Source: Pseudomonas viciae (GTDB lineage Bacteria > Pseudomonadota > Gammaproteobacteria > Pseudomonadales > Pseudomonadaceae). Taken from it: a DNA stretch of 64,000 nt. Under the pieces are notes generated by a model. That model saw nothing but the letters and a program-made list of their open reading frames with translations, was not told the origin of the DNA and did no database searches. The position numbers and the translations under genes are program-made. Location: positions 5,851,001 to 5,915,000 of the forward strand of contig NZ_CP035088.1 of assembly GCF_004786035.1 (NCBI RefSeq), in the 5' to 3' direction. Below, piece after piece: positions 39,340 to 49,321 of this stretch (its first letter is position 1; every line of letters begins with the position of its first letter).

Positions 39340-39701
39340 TGAGCGTCCTCCGCAGCGGGGGCGTGACGCCGGGCCAGGCGCTGCATCAGCACGCCGGTAA
39401 ACGCCATGGACAGGACCAGAGACAACACCAGCGCACCGACGATGGCCCAGAAATCGGCGGCAATGGCCCGGGCGTAGACCATCACCCCCACCGCTGGCGG
39501 CACCAGCAGCAACGGCAGGTAACGCAGCAGGCTGCTGGCGGCCAGGTTCAATGGCTCGCCGACTTCGCCGCGAACGATCAGATAACCCAGCAACAGCAGC
39601 AGGCCAATGATTGGCCCCGGCAACACTGGCAGGAACAAATGATTGATGGCGGTGCCCAGCAATTGGAACAGCACCAGCCAGGTCAGGCCCCGTAGCAACA
39701 T
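39336..39701 (-). CDS. LrgA/CidA family membrane protein
   Basis: 121 residues with four membrane helices: WLVLFQLLGTAINHLFLPV, PGPIIGLLLLLGYLIVR, LPLLLVPPAVGVMVYA and IVGALVLSLVLSMAFTGVL. It is a holin-like partner of the LrgB protein encoded next. The ATG at 39701 has a GGGGAGAG ribosome binding site at good spacing; a GTG seven codons upstream is less likely. A TATAAT on the minus strand lies about 43 bp before this start. Confidence 0.9.
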   Translation of the reverse strand: MLLRGLTWLVLFQLLGTAINHLFLPVLPGPIIGLLLLLGYLIVRGEVGEPLNLAASSLLRYLPLLLVPPAVGVMVYARAIAADFWAIVGALVLSLVLSMAFTGVLMQRLARRHAPAAEDAQ

Positions 39702-39743
39702 CCGCTCTCTCCCCTGCAACACTTACTCAAAGAATGCGCCGGC

Positions 39744-39749
39744 ATTATA
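39744..39749 (-). promoter_or_regulatory. Probable -10 box of the LrgAB-like operon
   Basis: Read on the minus strand this is TATAAT followed by GCCGG, placing the transcription start about 35 bp before the LrgA-like ATG. No convincing -35 is visible. Confidence 0.45.
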
Positions 39750-39891
39750 AGCACGCCCGCGCTATGGTTCGGCATTCGTAAAAAGCATGGTCAGTGACCT
39801 TACCCGCGCCTCATGTTGATCTACAGTGGTTCTCCGGGGACACAGATCCCCGTGACAAAAGACAAAACAGATGAACCCAAGGAGAGTCTCA

Positions 39892-40347
39892 ATGCCCTAC
39901 GTTCCCGTTGCAGCGCTCAAAGATTATGTCGGCAAGGAGCTTGGACGTTCCGAATGGCTGACCATCGATCAGGACCGTATCAACCTGTTCGCCGAAGCCA
40001 CTGGCGACTTTCAGTTCATCCACGTCGATCCGGTCAAGGCCGCGCAGACCCCGTTCGGCAGCACCATTGCCCACGGTTTCCTGTCGCTGTCGCTGATACC
40101 CAAGCTGATGGAAGATATCCTGATCCTGCCCGAGGGCGTGAAAATGGTCGTCAACTATGGGTTGGACAGTGTGCGTTTCATTCAGCCGGTCAAGGTTGAT
40201 TCCAAGGTCCGGCTCAAGGTCGACCTGGTGGACGCTACCGAGAAAAAACCCGGCCAATGGCTGCTCAAGGCCACCGCCACCCTGGAAATCGAAGGTTCGG
40301 ACAAACCGGCCTACATCGCTGAGCCACTATCACTCTGCTTCGTGTAA
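39892..40347 (+). CDS. MaoC-like hot-dog dehydratase
   Basis: 151 residues. The hydratase 2 motif of the MaoC family is clear: FAEATGDFQFIHVDPVKAAQ with catalytic Asp and His, followed by TPFGSTIAHGFLSLSLIPKL. Members hydrate trans-2-enoyl-CoA to (R)-3-hydroxyacyl-CoA or act in related steps; the exact substrate is unknown. The AAGGAGAG ribosome binding site fixes the ATG at 39892. It stands alone between the LrgAB-like operon and the MORN gene. Confidence 0.9.
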   Translation: MPYVPVAALKDYVGKELGRSEWLTIDQDRINLFAEATGDFQFIHVDPVKAAQTPFGSTIAHGFLSLSLIPKLMEDILILPEGVKMVVNYGLDSVRFIQPVKVDSKVRLKVDLVDATEKKPGQWLLKATATLEIEGSDKPAYIAEPLSLCFV

Positions 40348-40449
40348 ACCTGCGCGGTCGCGAAACCGCTCAGGCAGTTTCGCATCGCTTCTCTATATCT
40401 AGGGGACATAGCTGCGGCATACTCGTGGCCTGATGACCTGGATCCCGTT

Positions 40450-42168
40450 ATGCGCTTACTTGTTCCCCTGACCCTGATCTTGTTGCTCACTGCCTGCGGC
40501 GACGGCGAATCGCTGTTGCCTCCAGACGCGCGCCTGCCCGACGGCGGACGCTATCGCGGCGACCTGGTGGACGGCTTGCTGCAAGGCCAGGGGCGCGTCG
40601 ACTACCCCAACGGCAGCTGGTACGCCGGGCAGTTCGACAAAGGCCAATGGCATGGCACCGGGGAATGGCATGGCAGCAATGGCGAGGTTTATCGCGGCCA
40701 GTTCGAGCAGGGTCTGTTCAACGGCCAGGGCAGCCTGACCACGCCCACCACCAGCTACACCGGCGGCTTCAAGCAGGGCCGGCGAGACGGCGAAGGGACC
40801 CTCAAAGAAAACGGCATGACCTACCGTGGCGAGTTCAAGGCCGATCGCTATTCCGGCCTCGGACGCCTGGAGCTCGCCGACGGCAGCCAGTATCAAGGCC
40901 CGTTTGCCAACGGCAAGCCCAACGGTGAAGGCCAGCGTTTTGATGTCAGCGGCAACCAATTCACCGGAAAATTCGTCGATGGTCAGCTCCAGGGCAAGGG
41001 CACCTTCAACAGCGCTGACGGCGATGTCTACATCGGCGGGTTCAAGAACAACCAGCTCAATGGCCGTGGTCGCTACGAAAACGCCGATGGCGATGTCTGG
41101 ATCGGCCAGTTCAAGGACGGCGCCCTCACCGGCAAGGGTGAACTGATCGGCGCCGATGGCAGCCATTACCTCGGTCAATTCAATGAATGGCGTTTTACCG
41201 GTCAGGGCCGCCTGAACCTGCCCGACGGTAGTTTTTACATCGGCCAGTTCGAAAGCGACACTTATCACGGGCGCGGCACCCTGGTGCTGACCGACGGCAC
41301 CGTGCAAAGCGGCGCTTGGGCCAACGGCCAACGGGTGCGCGACGCCGACGGCAGGTTGCTGCCGGACGTGCTCGAACTCGGCCTGCTGGCCCAGGGTCGT
41401 TTGCTGGAAGACGCCTTGGCCAACATCCCGGCCTCGACGCCGGCGGTGGAGCTGTACAGCCTGACCCTGGGCGGCGACGGCAAGCAAAGCGTGTTCCTGC
41501 GCGAGTCCGACTATGTCGCCAACATGCTCGCCAGCCGTTTCGGCGCATTCGGGCAGATCCGCCTGGTGAACCACCGCGACCACCTCGGCGACCGGCCCAT
41601 GGCCAGCCGCGAAAGCCTGCGCCGCGCCGCCGCCACCCTGGCCGAGCGCAGCGGCCCGGAAGACCTGATCTTCATCTACCTGACCAGCCACGGCACCGGC
41701 GAGCATGAACTGGTGCTCGACCAGCCGCGCATGGAATTGGCCGACCTGCCCGCCGACGAACTGGCAGTGGTGCTGGAGCCGCTGAAAAACCGCGACAAGA
41801 TCGTGGTGATCTCGGCGTGCTACTCCGGCGGCTTCATCCCGGCACTCAAGGATGAACGCACACTGATCATGACCGCGTCCCGGGCCGACCGGGTGTCCTT
41901 CGGCTGCTCCGAGGAGGCCAACTTCACCTACTTCGGCGATGCGCTGTTCGCCCAGGCACTGAACCAGACCGACGACTTGGAGCAGGCCTTCAAACGGGCC
42001 AAGGCCACGGTCGCCGAACGCGAACAGGCGGACAATTTCGAAGCCTCCGAACCGCAGATCTGGGCGCCCAGGACCGTTATTTCCCATTGGCAGTTGCTGC
42101 GCAAACAGCAGGCACGAAAAGCATTGCAAAGTGCTGCATTGAACGACGAGGCCACAAAGAGCAACTAA
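40450..42168 (+). CDS. MORN-repeat lipoprotein with C13 (caspase-like) peptidase domain
   Basis: 572 residues. A lipoprotein signal (lipobox LLTACGD, Cys16) is followed by about eleven MORN repeats (35-300, units such as YIGGFKNNQLNGRGRYENAD) and a C13/legumain-type peptidase domain (about 330-530). The catalytic pair is His414 (YLTSHGTGEHEL) and Cys457 (VISACYSGGF). MORN repeats bind lipids or proteins. Bacterial caspase-like peptidases are processing or effector proteases, but no substrate is known for this one. It would sit at the cell envelope. The next gene starts 28 bp downstream. Confidence 0.85.
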   Translation: MRLLVPLTLILLLTACGDGESLLPPDARLPDGGRYRGDLVDGLLQGQGRVDYPNGSWYAGQFDKGQWHGTGEWHGSNGEVYRGQFEQGLFNGQGSLTTPTTSYTGGFKQGRRDGEGTLKENGMTYRGEFKADRYSGLGRLELADGSQYQGPFANGKPNGEGQRFDVSGNQFTGKFVDGQLQGKGTFNSADGDVYIGGFKNNQLNGRGRYENADGDVWIGQFKDGALTGKGELIGADGSHYLGQFNEWRFTGQGRLNLPDGSFYIGQFESDTYHGRGTLVLTDGTVQSGAWANGQRVRDADGRLLPDVLELGLLAQGRLLEDALANIPASTPAVELYSLTLGGDGKQSVFLRESDYVANMLASRFGAFGQIRLVNHRDHLGDRPMASRESLRRAAATLAERSGPEDLIFIYLTSHGTGEHELVLDQPRMELADLPADELAVVLEPLKNRDKIVVISACYSGGFIPALKDERTLIMTASRADRVSFGCSEEANFTYFGDALFAQALNQTDDLEQAFKRAKATVAEREQADNFEASEPQIWAPRTVISHWQLLRKQQARKALQSAALNDEATKSN

Positions 42169-42195
42169 GCTGAATCGTATCAAGGGGGAAACACT

Positions 42196-42837
42196 ATGTA
42201 CTTGACGCCTCAGCATGTTTTGCTCGCCGGAGCCACCGGGTTGACCGGTGAACACCTGCTGGATCGGCTGCTCAGCGAGCCGACCATCACCCGCGTATTA
42301 GCGCCTTCACGCCGGCCATTGGCCGAGCACCCGCACCTGGAAAACCCGGTTGGGGAACCGGCCCAGGTGTTGCCACAACTCAGCGGCCGGGTGGACATCG
42401 CGTTTTGCTGCCTGGGCACGACCATCAAGAAAGCCGGCTCTGAACAGGCCTTTCGCGCGGTGGACCTGGACCTGGTCGTGGCGTTTGCCAAACGCGCCCG
42501 GGAACTGGGCGCACGGCACTTGATCGTGGTCAGCGCGTTGGGGGCTGACGCGAAGTCATCGATTTTCTACAACCGGGTCAAGGGCGAAATGGAAGCCGCA
42601 CTCAAGGCCCAGGACTGGCCACAACTGACCATCTGCCGCCCTTCCCTGCTGCTGGGTGACCGCACCGAACCGCGCCTGGCCGAGCAACTGGCCGGGCCGC
42701 TGTCGAAGCTGATTCCGGGCAAATACCACGGCATCGAAGCCTGCCAACTGGCCCGTGCCATGTGGCGATTGGCGCTGGAAGAGCAGGATGGGGTGCGGGT
42801 GGTGGAGTCGGATGAGTTGCGTAAGCTCGGCAAATAG
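42196..42837 (+). CDS. NAD(P)-binding oxidoreductase (HTATIP2-like)
   Basis: 213 residues. A Rossmann-fold atypical short-chain dehydrogenase: [24 protein letters not shown] dinucleotide motif ([17 protein letters not shown]), then [40 protein letters not shown] and [20 protein letters not shown] with LLLGDR. The layout resembles the TIP30/HTATIP2 group; substrate unknown. An AAGGGGGAAA ribosome binding site precedes the ATG. It is close enough to the MORN-C13 gene for co-transcription. Confidence 0.87.
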   Translation: MYLTPQHVLLAGATGLTGEHLLDRLLSEPTITRVLAPSRRPLAEHPHLENPVGEPAQVLPQLSGRVDIAFCCLGTTIKKAGSEQAFRAVDLDLVVAFAKRARELGARHLIVVSALGADAKSSIFYNRVKGEMEAALKAQDWPQLTICRPSLLLGDRTEPRLAEQLAGPLSKLIPGKYHGIEACQLARAMWRLALEEQDGVRVVESDELRKLGK

Positions 42838-42862
42838 TCATGTGGCGCCTGATCGGACGCCT

Positions 42863-42943
42863 TCGCGAGCAAGCTCGCTCCCACAGGGATCGCATTCTTT
42901 CTGGAGAAACTCGGTCAACTGTGGGAGCGGGCTTGCTCGCGAA
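42863..42943. repeat. REPIN
   Basis: Inverted REPs: TCGCGAGCAAGCTCGCTCCC at 42863 and the complement with the GCGGGC variant ending at 42943. A further half-copy, GTGGCGAGGGAGCTTGCT, follows at 42978, near the 3' end of the YceK-like gene. Confidence 0.88.
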
Positions 42944-42993
42944 GGGCGCACCACCGATCCAAAGCCAAGCGTTTATTGTGGCGAGGGAGCTTG

Positions 42994-43278
42994 CTACAAC
43001 CCGCCAGTGGCTTGAAACCCCACGCCCAGCGCCGTGAACAACGACAACGGCAACAACAAGGTGTCGAGCAACGCACTGCCCGGCAAATCGAGGCCCGGGT
43101 AGCTCGGGGCCTCGGCGCCGAAGCGGTCCTTGGCGCAGCAGCCGCCATTGAGGGCGTAGAGGTCCAGGCGCGTTCCCGCATACACCACCGGCGCGCCGGG
43201 CTTGGCGGCGTCGAGGGTGCGGGCGGTGGCGCAGCCAGTCAGTTGCAGCGCCAGCAGTACGATCAGCAGCTTATTCAT
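42994..43278 (-). CDS. YceK/YidQ-family lipoprotein
   Basis: 94 residues. Lipobox LQLTGCAT (Cys16) and the DUF1375 features [33 protein letters not shown] and FTALGVGF. Function unknown; enteric YceK and YidQ are also small lipoproteins of this kind. Its ATG overlaps the ubiX 3' end by 8 bp, placing it at the end of the mpl-ubiX operon. Confidence 0.82.
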   Translation of the reverse strand: MNKLLIVLLALQLTGCATARTLDAAKPGAPVVYAGTRLDLYALNGGCCAKDRFGAEAPSYPGLDLPGSALLDTLLLPLSLFTALGVGFQATGGL

Positions 43279-43903
43279 CGCTGCTCAAATGGTGCTCGCC
43301 CCAGCGTGGCAGCATGTCCTGGGGGATGTTCAGCAGGTTGAGAATCCGCGCGACCACGAAATCGATCAGGTCGTCGATGGTCTGTGGCTGGTGATAAAAC
43401 CCTGGCGAGGCCGGCAGGATGGTCACGCCCATATTCGACAGCTTGAGCATGTGTTCCAGGTGAATGCTCGAGTACGGCGCTTCCCGTGGCACCAGGATCA
43501 ACTCGCGGCGCTCCTTGAGCGTGACGTCCGCAGCCCGTTCGATCAGGTTGTTGCAAGCGCCGGTAGCGATCGCCGACAGCGTCCCGGTGGAACACGGCAC
43601 CACCACCATCGCCGCCGGGGCGCCGGAGCCCGAGGCCACCGGCGACATCCAGTCTTCCTTGCCATACACACGAATCTGCCCCGCCGCCGCACCGGTGTAT
43701 TCGGTGAGAAAGGCCTGCATCATCTGGGTCTTGGCCGGCAAGGTCACGTCGGTTTCGGTGGCCATCACCAGTTGCGCGGCCTTGGAGATGAGGAAATGCA
43801 CCTCGCGGTCTTCGCGCACCAGGCAATCGAGCAGGCGCAAGCCGTACTGGGCGCCGGAGGCACCGGTCATCGCCAGCGTGATGCGTTCAGGGCCATTGCT
43901 CAT
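43271..43903 (-). CDS. ubiX: Flavin prenyltransferase UbiX
   Basis: 210 residues. UbiX attaches a dimethylallyl group to FMN, making the cofactor of the decarboxylase UbiD in ubiquinone synthesis. Motifs: [20 protein letters not shown] (FMN binding), [40 protein letters not shown] and [20 protein letters not shown]. Its ATG overlaps the mpl stop (ATGA), so translation is coupled. ubiD itself is not in the window. Confidence 0.96.
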   Translation of the reverse strand: MSNGPERITLAMTGASGAQYGLRLLDCLVREDREVHFLISKAAQLVMATETDVTLPAKTQMMQAFLTEYTGAAAGQIRVYGKEDWMSPVASGSGAPAAMVVVPCSTGTLSAIATGACNNLIERAADVTLKERRELILVPREAPYSSIHLEHMLKLSNMGVTILPASPGFYHQPQTIDDLIDFVVARILNLLNIPQDMLPRWGEHHLSSDE

Positions 43904-45249
43904 TTCAGCGCCTCGGCCAGTTTACCGTGCAGGCCGCCGAAGCCGCCGTTGCTCATGATCACCACGTGAGTGCCGGGTTGGGCCTGGCTCTTCACGCGCG
44001 CAATGATACCTTCCAGGGAATCGCTGACGATCGACGGCACCGTGCACAACGCGGCAGTGGCCCCCAAGTCCCAACCGAGGTTGGCCGGCGCGTACCAGAT
44101 CACCTGGTCGGCATCGACCACGCTTTCCGGCAGACCGTCACGGTGCGCGCCGAGCTTCATGGAGTTGGAGCGCGGCTCGATGATCGCGATCAGCGGCGCA
44201 TCGCCGATGCGCTTGCGCAAACCGTCCAACGTGGTGGCGATGGCGGTCGGATGGTGGGCGAAGTCGTCATAGATGGTGATGCCGTTCACCTCGGCGACTT
44301 TTTCCATCCGCCGTTTCACGCTCTTGAACGCGCTCAAGGCGGCAATGCCCATGGACGGCACCACGCCGACATGCCGGGCCGCCGCGAGGGTGGCCAAGGC
44401 ATTGGCGACGTTGTGCTGGCCGGTCATGTCCCACTCGACCACGCCTTGGGACTGGCCCTCGAACATCACTTCGAACTGCGAACCGTCGTCCTTGAGCAAC
44501 TTCACCTGCCACTGCCCACCCGCGCCGGTGGTTTGCACCGGGGTCCAGCAGCCCATTTCAATGACGCGCTGCAAGGCCGGTTCGGTGGTCGGATGGATGA
44601 CTAGGCCTTCGCTCGGAATAGTGCGCACCAAATGGTGGAATTGCCGCTCGATGGCCGGTAGATCGGGGAAGATGTCCGCATGATCGAACTCAAGGTTGTT
44701 GAGAATCGCCGTGCGCGGACGGTAATGGACGAATTTCGAGCGTTTGTCGAAAAACGCGCTGTCGTATTCGTCGGCCTCGATCACGAAGAACGGCGTGCCG
44801 CCCAAGCGCGCCGACACCGCGAAATTCTGTGGTACGCCGCCAATCAAAAAGCCCGGGCTCATGCCCGCGTGCTCCAGCACCCAGGCAAGCATGCTGCTGG
44901 TGGTGGTCTTGCCGTGGGTACCGGCCACGGCCAGGACCCAACGGCCCTGCAACACGTGATCGGCCAGCCATTGCGGGCCCGAGACGTACGGCAGGCCTTT
45001 GTTGAGCACGTACTCCACCGCCGGGTTGCCACGGGACATGACGTTGCCAATGACCACCAGGTCTGGCGCCGGGTCCAGTTGCGCCGGGTCATAGCCTTGG
45101 GTCAGCTCAATGCCCTGGGCCTCCAGCTGCGTGCTCATCGGCGGATAGACGTTGGCGTCGGAACCGGTCACATGATGGCCCAGCTCCTTGGCCAAAACGG
45201 CCATCGAACCCATGAAAGTGCCGCAGATACCGAGAATATGAATGTGCAT
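43900..45249 (-). CDS. mpl: UDP-MurNAc:L-Ala-gamma-D-Glu-meso-DAP ligase
   Basis: 449 residues. Mpl recycles the murein tripeptide by ligating it to UDP-MurNAc in the cytoplasm. Mur-ligase motifs: [37 protein letters not shown], the P-loop [48 protein letters not shown] and [15 protein letters not shown]. The ATG at 45249 gives the family N-terminus [10 protein letters not shown]; the frame upstream to 45378 enters a REP. Confidence 0.96.
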   Translation of the reverse strand: MHIHILGICGTFMGSMAVLAKELGHHVTGSDANVYPPMSTQLEAQGIELTQGYDPAQLDPAPDLVVIGNVMSRGNPAVEYVLNKGLPYVSGPQWLADHVLQGRWVLAVAGTHGKTTTSSMLAWVLEHAGMSPGFLIGGVPQNFAVSARLGGTPFFVIEADEYDSAFFDKRSKFVHYRPRTAILNNLEFDHADIFPDLPAIERQFHHLVRTIPSEGLVIHPTTEPALQRVIEMGCWTPVQTTGAGGQWQVKLLKDDGSQFEVMFEGQSQGVVEWDMTGQHNVANALATLAAARHVGVVPSMGIAALSAFKSVKRRMEKVAEVNGITIYDDFAHHPTAIATTLDGLRKRIGDAPLIAIIEPRSNSMKLGAHRDGLPESVVDADQVIWYAPANLGWDLGATAALCTVPSIVSDSLEGIIARVKSQAQPGTHVVIMSNGGFGGLHGKLAEALK

Positions 45250-45336
45250 AGTCGACCTCGTAAAACATGGCCGCAGGTTAGCGTAGGGAGGGGGAAATCG
45301 CACCTTGTGTTTAAACCCCGGTGCACAGGCGGGCTT

Positions 45337-45362
45337 CTGTGGGAGCAAGGCTTGCCCGCGAC
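45337..45362. repeat. Single REP, GCAAGGC variant
   Basis: TGTGGGAGCAAGGCTTGCCC continuing GCGA. A lone copy between the mpl start and the 3' end of the sigma-54 activator gene; the same variant is used in the REPIN at 10619. Confidence 0.8.
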
Positions 45363-45367
45363 GCGGT

Positions 45368-47272
45368 TCAGCGGGCAATGGCGTGCTTGCGCAGCTTCCG
45401 GTAAAGGGTATTGCGGCTGATCCCCAGTTGTTCAGCCGTATGGGTCATGTGCCAGCGCTGGCGCTCCAGCACATCGAGCAACGCCACACGCTCGGCATCC
45501 TCCAGTGGCCGTTCTGCCACCGCATCAACCACTGCAACCGGACGCTGGCGGATCATCGCTGGCAAATCCTCCAGCCCAATCCGCCCGCCGTCGCACAACG
45601 CCGCCAGGGTGCGCAGCACATTACGCAGTTGCCGCACGTTGCCCGGCCAATCGAAGCCCAGCAACGCCTGGCGCGCCGCTTCGTCGATGATCACCGTTTC
45701 GGCACCCGCCTCTTCGGCCAGCAGGAAATCCAGCAACTGCGACTTGTCACTGCGCTCGCGCAACGCCGGCAGCGGAATTTCCAGGCCGTTGAGCCGGTAG
45801 TACAAATCCTCGCGAAAACTGCCGTCCTGCACCCGCTCCAGCAATTGCCGGTGGGTGGCGCTGATGATGCGCACGTTGACCGCTTCGGGCTCGCCGCCGA
45901 TGGGCACCACCTGGCGATCTTCCAGCACCCGCAGCAAACGGGTCTGCAAGGCCAGGGGCATGTCGCCGATTTCATCGAGGAACAGCGTGCCGCCGTCGGC
46001 CTGTTGCAGCTTGCCGCGCATGCCTTCCTTGCGCGCGCCGGTGAAGCTGCCGCCGCGATAGCCGAACAGCTCGCTTTCGATCAGGCTTTCCGGGATGGCC
46101 GCGCAATTGAGGGCGACAAATTGCTTGCTAGCGCGTTGGCTGGCCTGGTGCACGGCTTTGGCGAAGGCTTCTTTACCGGAGCCGGTTTCGCCGTGGATCA
46201 ACAGCGGGACATCGCGCTCGAACACCCGCAGCGCTTTGCGAAAATGCTCCTGCAACGCCGCATCTCCCAGGCAGATGCCCGGCAGCCGTGCGGGCTCGAT
46301 GGCCTTGAGCAGCGGCGCGACCGGCACCGGCACGCTGCGCGGCTGACCACGCAGCACGGCGAACAAATGCCGACCGTCACGGGTGCGCAACGGCCAGCTC
46401 GCACTGGCATTGATGCTCGCACGGCCGAGCAACTCGTCCAGCGAACAATCGAAAAAGTCTTCCACCCGCTGGCCCAGCAAGCTGCCGCGAATATGCCCCA
46501 AGAGGTTGAGCGCGCTCTGGTTGACCGCACTGATCCGCCCTTCGCCGTCGAACGCCAGCAACCCTTCACTGAACAGCCCCACGGACTCGGCTTGCAGGTG
46601 AAAGCGCAGCAGCCATTGATTGTCGAAGCAACGCAGGAAATAACAGCTCTCGATCATCTTCGCCGAGAGATTGACCAGGGCCATGGTGTGGAACTGGCTC
46701 TGGCGCGACACGTCCGGCCGGGCCGAGGACACGTCGAGCACCGCCAGCAGCTCGCCCTGGGGGTCGAACACCGGGCTGGCCGAGCAGGTCAGGCCGGTGT
46801 GGCGGCCGCGAAAGTGTTCTTCCTGGTGGATGGTCAGGGCCTGGCGTTCCACCAGGCAGGTGCCGATGCCGTTGGTGCCTTCGCAGGCTTCGCTCCAGTC
46901 GGCGCCGAGCCAGAGCCCGGCCCGTTCGAAAATCTTGCGTTCGCTGGGGGCGGTGACGCAGTTGAGGATCACGCCCCGGGCGTCGGTCAGCAGCACCGCG
47001 TGGCCGGCGCCGGAAAGTTGCTGATGGAGGCTGGTCATTTCGCTGCCGGCGATGTGCAGCACCTGTTGCAGGCGTTCGCGGCTTTCCAGCACCCGGCCAT
47101 GTTCGAGCACCGTCGGTGCGAGGTTCTGGGCCGGGTCGAGGTGATAGTCCTCGAGACAGCGCAGCCAGGAACGGGCAATCGACGGATCGCTGCCGGGGCC
47201 CTGCAGGTGGGTCTTGCCCTGGGTGACCGTCAGGACTTGCTGGGCATGGCGACTCAAGTGGTTGCTGTGCAT
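45368..47272 (-). CDS. eatR: Sigma-54-dependent activator of ethanolamine/aldehyde genes (AcoR family)
   Basis: 634 residues. Order: N-terminal GAF-type sensor (about 60-200, EGTNGIGTCLVERQALTIHQ), a PAS-like region, an AAA+ domain (about 325-550) and a Fis HTH (about 590-630). The AAA+ domain shows GETGSGKEAFAKAVH, a GAFTGA loop written GSFTGA in ESELFGYRGGSFTGAR, LFLDEIGDM, and the arginine region SFREDLYYRLNG. The Fis HTH reads HTAEQLGISRNTLYRKLRKH. It would activate the divergent exaC promoter at 47476. P. aeruginosa has an equivalent gene beside its ethanolamine genes; the effector ligand is not visible in sequence. Confidence 0.85.
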   Translation of the reverse strand: MHSNHLSRHAQQVLTVTQGKTHLQGPGSDPSIARSWLRCLEDYHLDPAQNLAPTVLEHGRVLESRERLQQVLHIAGSEMTSLHQQLSGAGHAVLLTDARGVILNCVTAPSERKIFERAGLWLGADWSEACEGTNGIGTCLVERQALTIHQEEHFRGRHTGLTCSASPVFDPQGELLAVLDVSSARPDVSRQSQFHTMALVNLSAKMIESCYFLRCFDNQWLLRFHLQAESVGLFSEGLLAFDGEGRISAVNQSALNLLGHIRGSLLGQRVEDFFDCSLDELLGRASINASASWPLRTRDGRHLFAVLRGQPRSVPVPVAPLLKAIEPARLPGICLGDAALQEHFRKALRVFERDVPLLIHGETGSGKEAFAKAVHQASQRASKQFVALNCAAIPESLIESELFGYRGGSFTGARKEGMRGKLQQADGGTLFLDEIGDMPLALQTRLLRVLEDRQVVPIGGEPEAVNVRIISATHRQLLERVQDGSFREDLYYRLNGLEIPLPALRERSDKSQLLDFLLAEEAGAETVIIDEAARQALLGFDWPGNVRQLRNVLRTLAALCDGGRIGLEDLPAMIRQRPVAVVDAVAERPLEDAERVALLDVLERQRWHMTHTAEQLGISRNTLYRKLRKHAIAR

Positions 47273-47475
47273 TTCTTATTGTTCTCCCCGAAGGTAGCGG
47301 CCCCCAGCATCCTCCAGCCCAACCACCTTTGCAATGCTGGCGCGACCTGTCAGTCACAGACTGTCTCGCTTATGGCACAAACTGTCACACCCGCTGTATC
47401 GCAAGCGTCACGCATGGCATCCGTTTGTCCGACGAACTCCTCCTAAAGTCTTGATTTACGGGCCCCGCAAGGCAA

Positions 47476-47491
47476 TGGCCCAACCTTTGCT
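47476..47491 (+). promoter_or_regulatory. Sigma-54 (-24/-12) promoter of exaC
   Basis: TGGCCC-N5-TTGCT matches the RpoN consensus TGGCAC-N5-TTGCW, with the invariant GG and GC at proper spacing. The exaC ATG is 72 bp downstream. Upstream, 47346-47393 carries several ACTGTC/TGTCA-like words that could be activator sites for the divergent AcoR-family regulator. Confidence 0.85.
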
Positions 47492-47562
47492 CTAGGCTTA
47501 ATTACCGGCGCTCAATTTTGCGCGGCTCCCTTATAAGCACAAAAAGCCAAGGAGAACTCATC

Positions 47563-49083
47563 ATGCGTTACGCTCACCCCGGTACTGAAGGCGCTATCGT
47601 TTCGTTCAAGAGCAAATACGGTAACTACATCGGCGGCGAGTTCGTCGCGCCTGTCAAAGGTCAGTACTTCACCAATACTTCCCCGGTCAATGGCCAGCCC
47701 ATTGCCGAATTCCCGCGCTCCACGGCCGAAGACATCGAAAAAGCCCTGGACGCCGCCCACGCTGCCGCGGATGCCTGGGGCGCCACGTCGGCCCAGGCCC
47801 GTTCGCTGGTCCTGTTGAAAATCGCCGACCGCATCGAAGCCAACCTCGAAGTGCTGGCGATCACCGAGTCCTGGGACAACGGCAAGGCCGTGCGCGAAAC
47901 CCTCAACGCCGACATCCCCCTGGCCGCCGACCACTTCCGCTACTTCGCCGGTTGCCTGCGGGCCCAGGAAGGCAGCGCCGCCGAGATCGACGGCAACACC
48001 GTGGCCTATCACATCCACGAACCGCTGGGCGTGGTCGGGCAGATCATCCCGTGGAACTTCCCGCTGCTGATGGCCGCCTGGAAACTCGCCCCGGCCCTGG
48101 CCGCCGGTAACTGTGTGGTGCTCAAGCCAGCCGAGCAGACCCCGCTGGGCATCTGCGTGCTCATGGAACTGATCGGCGACCTGTTGCCGCCCGGCGTGCT
48201 GAACGTGGTGCAAGGCTTCGGTAAAGAAGCCGGTGAAGCCCTGGCGACCAGCAAGCGCATCGCCAAGATCGCGTTTACCGGTTCCACCCCAGTCGGCTCG
48301 CACATCATGAAATGCGCCGCCGAGAACATCATTCCGTCCACCGTGGAACTGGGCGGCAAGTCGCCGAATATCTTCTTCGAAGACATCATGCAGGCCGAGC
48401 CGAGCTTCATCGAAAAAGCCGCCGAAGGCCTGGTGCTGGCGTTCTTCAACCAAGGCGAAGTCTGCACCTGCCCATCCCGCGCCCTGGTGCAAGAATCGAT
48501 CTACGACGAGTTCATGAAAGTGGTGATGAACAAAGTCCTGCAGATCAAACGCGGCGACCCGCTGGACACCGACACCATGGTCGGCGCCCAGGCGTCCGAG
48601 CAGCAATTCGACAAGATTCTTTCGTACCTGGAAATCGCCAAGGGCGAAGGCGCCGAGCTGCTGACCGGTGGCAAGGTGGAAAAACTCGAAGGCAACCTGG
48701 CCAGCGGTTATTACATCCAGCCGACCCTGCTCAAGGGCACCAACAAAATGCGCGTGTTCCAGGAAGAAATCTTCGGCCCAGTGGTGAGCATCACCACCTT
48801 CAAGGACGAAGCCGAAGCCCTGGCGATCGCCAACGACACCGAGTTCGGCCTCGGCGCCGGTCTGTGGACCCGCGACATCAACCGCGCCTACCGCATGGGC
48901 CGGGCGATCAAGGCCGGTCGCGTCTGGACCAACTGCTACCACCTCTACCCGGCGCACGCCGCGTTTGGTGGCTACAAGAAGTCCGGTGTGGGTCGTGAGA
49001 CGCACAAGATGATGCTCGATCATTACCAGCAGACCAAAAACCTGTTGGTGAGCTACGACATCAATCCGTTGGGGTTCTTCTAA
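47563..49083 (+). CDS. exaC: NAD-dependent aldehyde dehydrogenase (acetaldehyde)
   Basis: 506 residues. It oxidises acetaldehyde to acetate, the step after ethanolamine ammonia-lyase here (or after ethanol oxidation). The catalytic Cys301 is in [13 protein letters not shown], with Cys303 next to it, and the general-base Glu in [17 protein letters not shown]-binding motifs [20 protein letters not shown] and [12 protein letters not shown] are present. The AAGGAGAA ribosome binding site fixes the ATG at 47563. It is driven by a sigma-54 promoter and followed by a strong terminator, so it is its own unit. Confidence 0.93.
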   Translation: MRYAHPGTEGAIVSFKSKYGNYIGGEFVAPVKGQYFTNTSPVNGQPIAEFPRSTAEDIEKALDAAHAAADAWGATSAQARSLVLLKIADRIEANLEVLAITESWDNGKAVRETLNADIPLAADHFRYFAGCLRAQEGSAAEIDGNTVAYHIHEPLGVVGQIIPWNFPLLMAAWKLAPALAAGNCVVLKPAEQTPLGICVLMELIGDLLPPGVLNVVQGFGKEAGEALATSKRIAKIAFTGSTPVGSHIMKCAAENIIPSTVELGGKSPNIFFEDIMQAEPSFIEKAAEGLVLAFFNQGEVCTCPSRALVQESIYDEFMKVVMNKVLQIKRGDPLDTDTMVGAQASEQQFDKILSYLEIAKGEGAELLTGGKVEKLEGNLASGYYIQPTLLKGTNKMRVFQEEIFGPVVSITTFKDEAEALAIANDTEFGLGAGLWTRDINRAYRMGRAIKAGRVWTNCYHLYPAHAAFGGYKKSGVGRETHKMMLDHYQQTKNLLVSYDINPLGFF

Positions 49084-49090
49084 CCCCTGG

Positions 49091-49121
49091 GGCCAGGCAC
49101 AGGTATCTTGCCTGGCCCTTT
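49091..49121 (+). terminator. Rho-independent terminator of exaC
   Basis: GGCCAGGCA and TGCCTGGCC form a perfect 9-bp stem around a 9-base loop, followed by CTTT. It starts 8 bp after the exaC stop. Confidence 0.7.
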
Positions 49122-49127
49122 AGATAG

Positions 49128-49221
49128 CTATCGCGAGCAAGCTCGCTCCCACAGGGATCTGTGGATAACTCGTTTCCAGGGTTGAAACAGATCCACTGTG
49201 GGAGCGAGCTTGCTCGCGATG
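49128..49221. repeat. REPIN
   Basis: Inverted REPs: CTATCGCGAGCAAGCTCGCT at 49128 and its complement ending at 49221. They lie between exaC and the permease gene, beginning about 45 bp after the exaC stop. Confidence 0.9.
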
Positions 49222-49321
49222 GCGGCGGTCCAGCTTGCATCCCTGCTGTATGCAACACACCGGTTCCAAGATCAGCCCCGCTCCAACAGGGCCAAAAAAC
49301 AATAAAAACAGGTAAACCCTT

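Noticed and set aside
40456..42255. 599-codon minus-strand frame over the MORN-C13 gene
   Set aside because: It mirrors the MORN repeats, so it looks repetitive and protein-like, but has no ribosome binding site or known motif.
45305..47446. 713-codon plus-strand frame over the sigma-54 activator gene
   Set aside because: Antisense shadow; the minus strand has AAA+ and Fis motifs in order.
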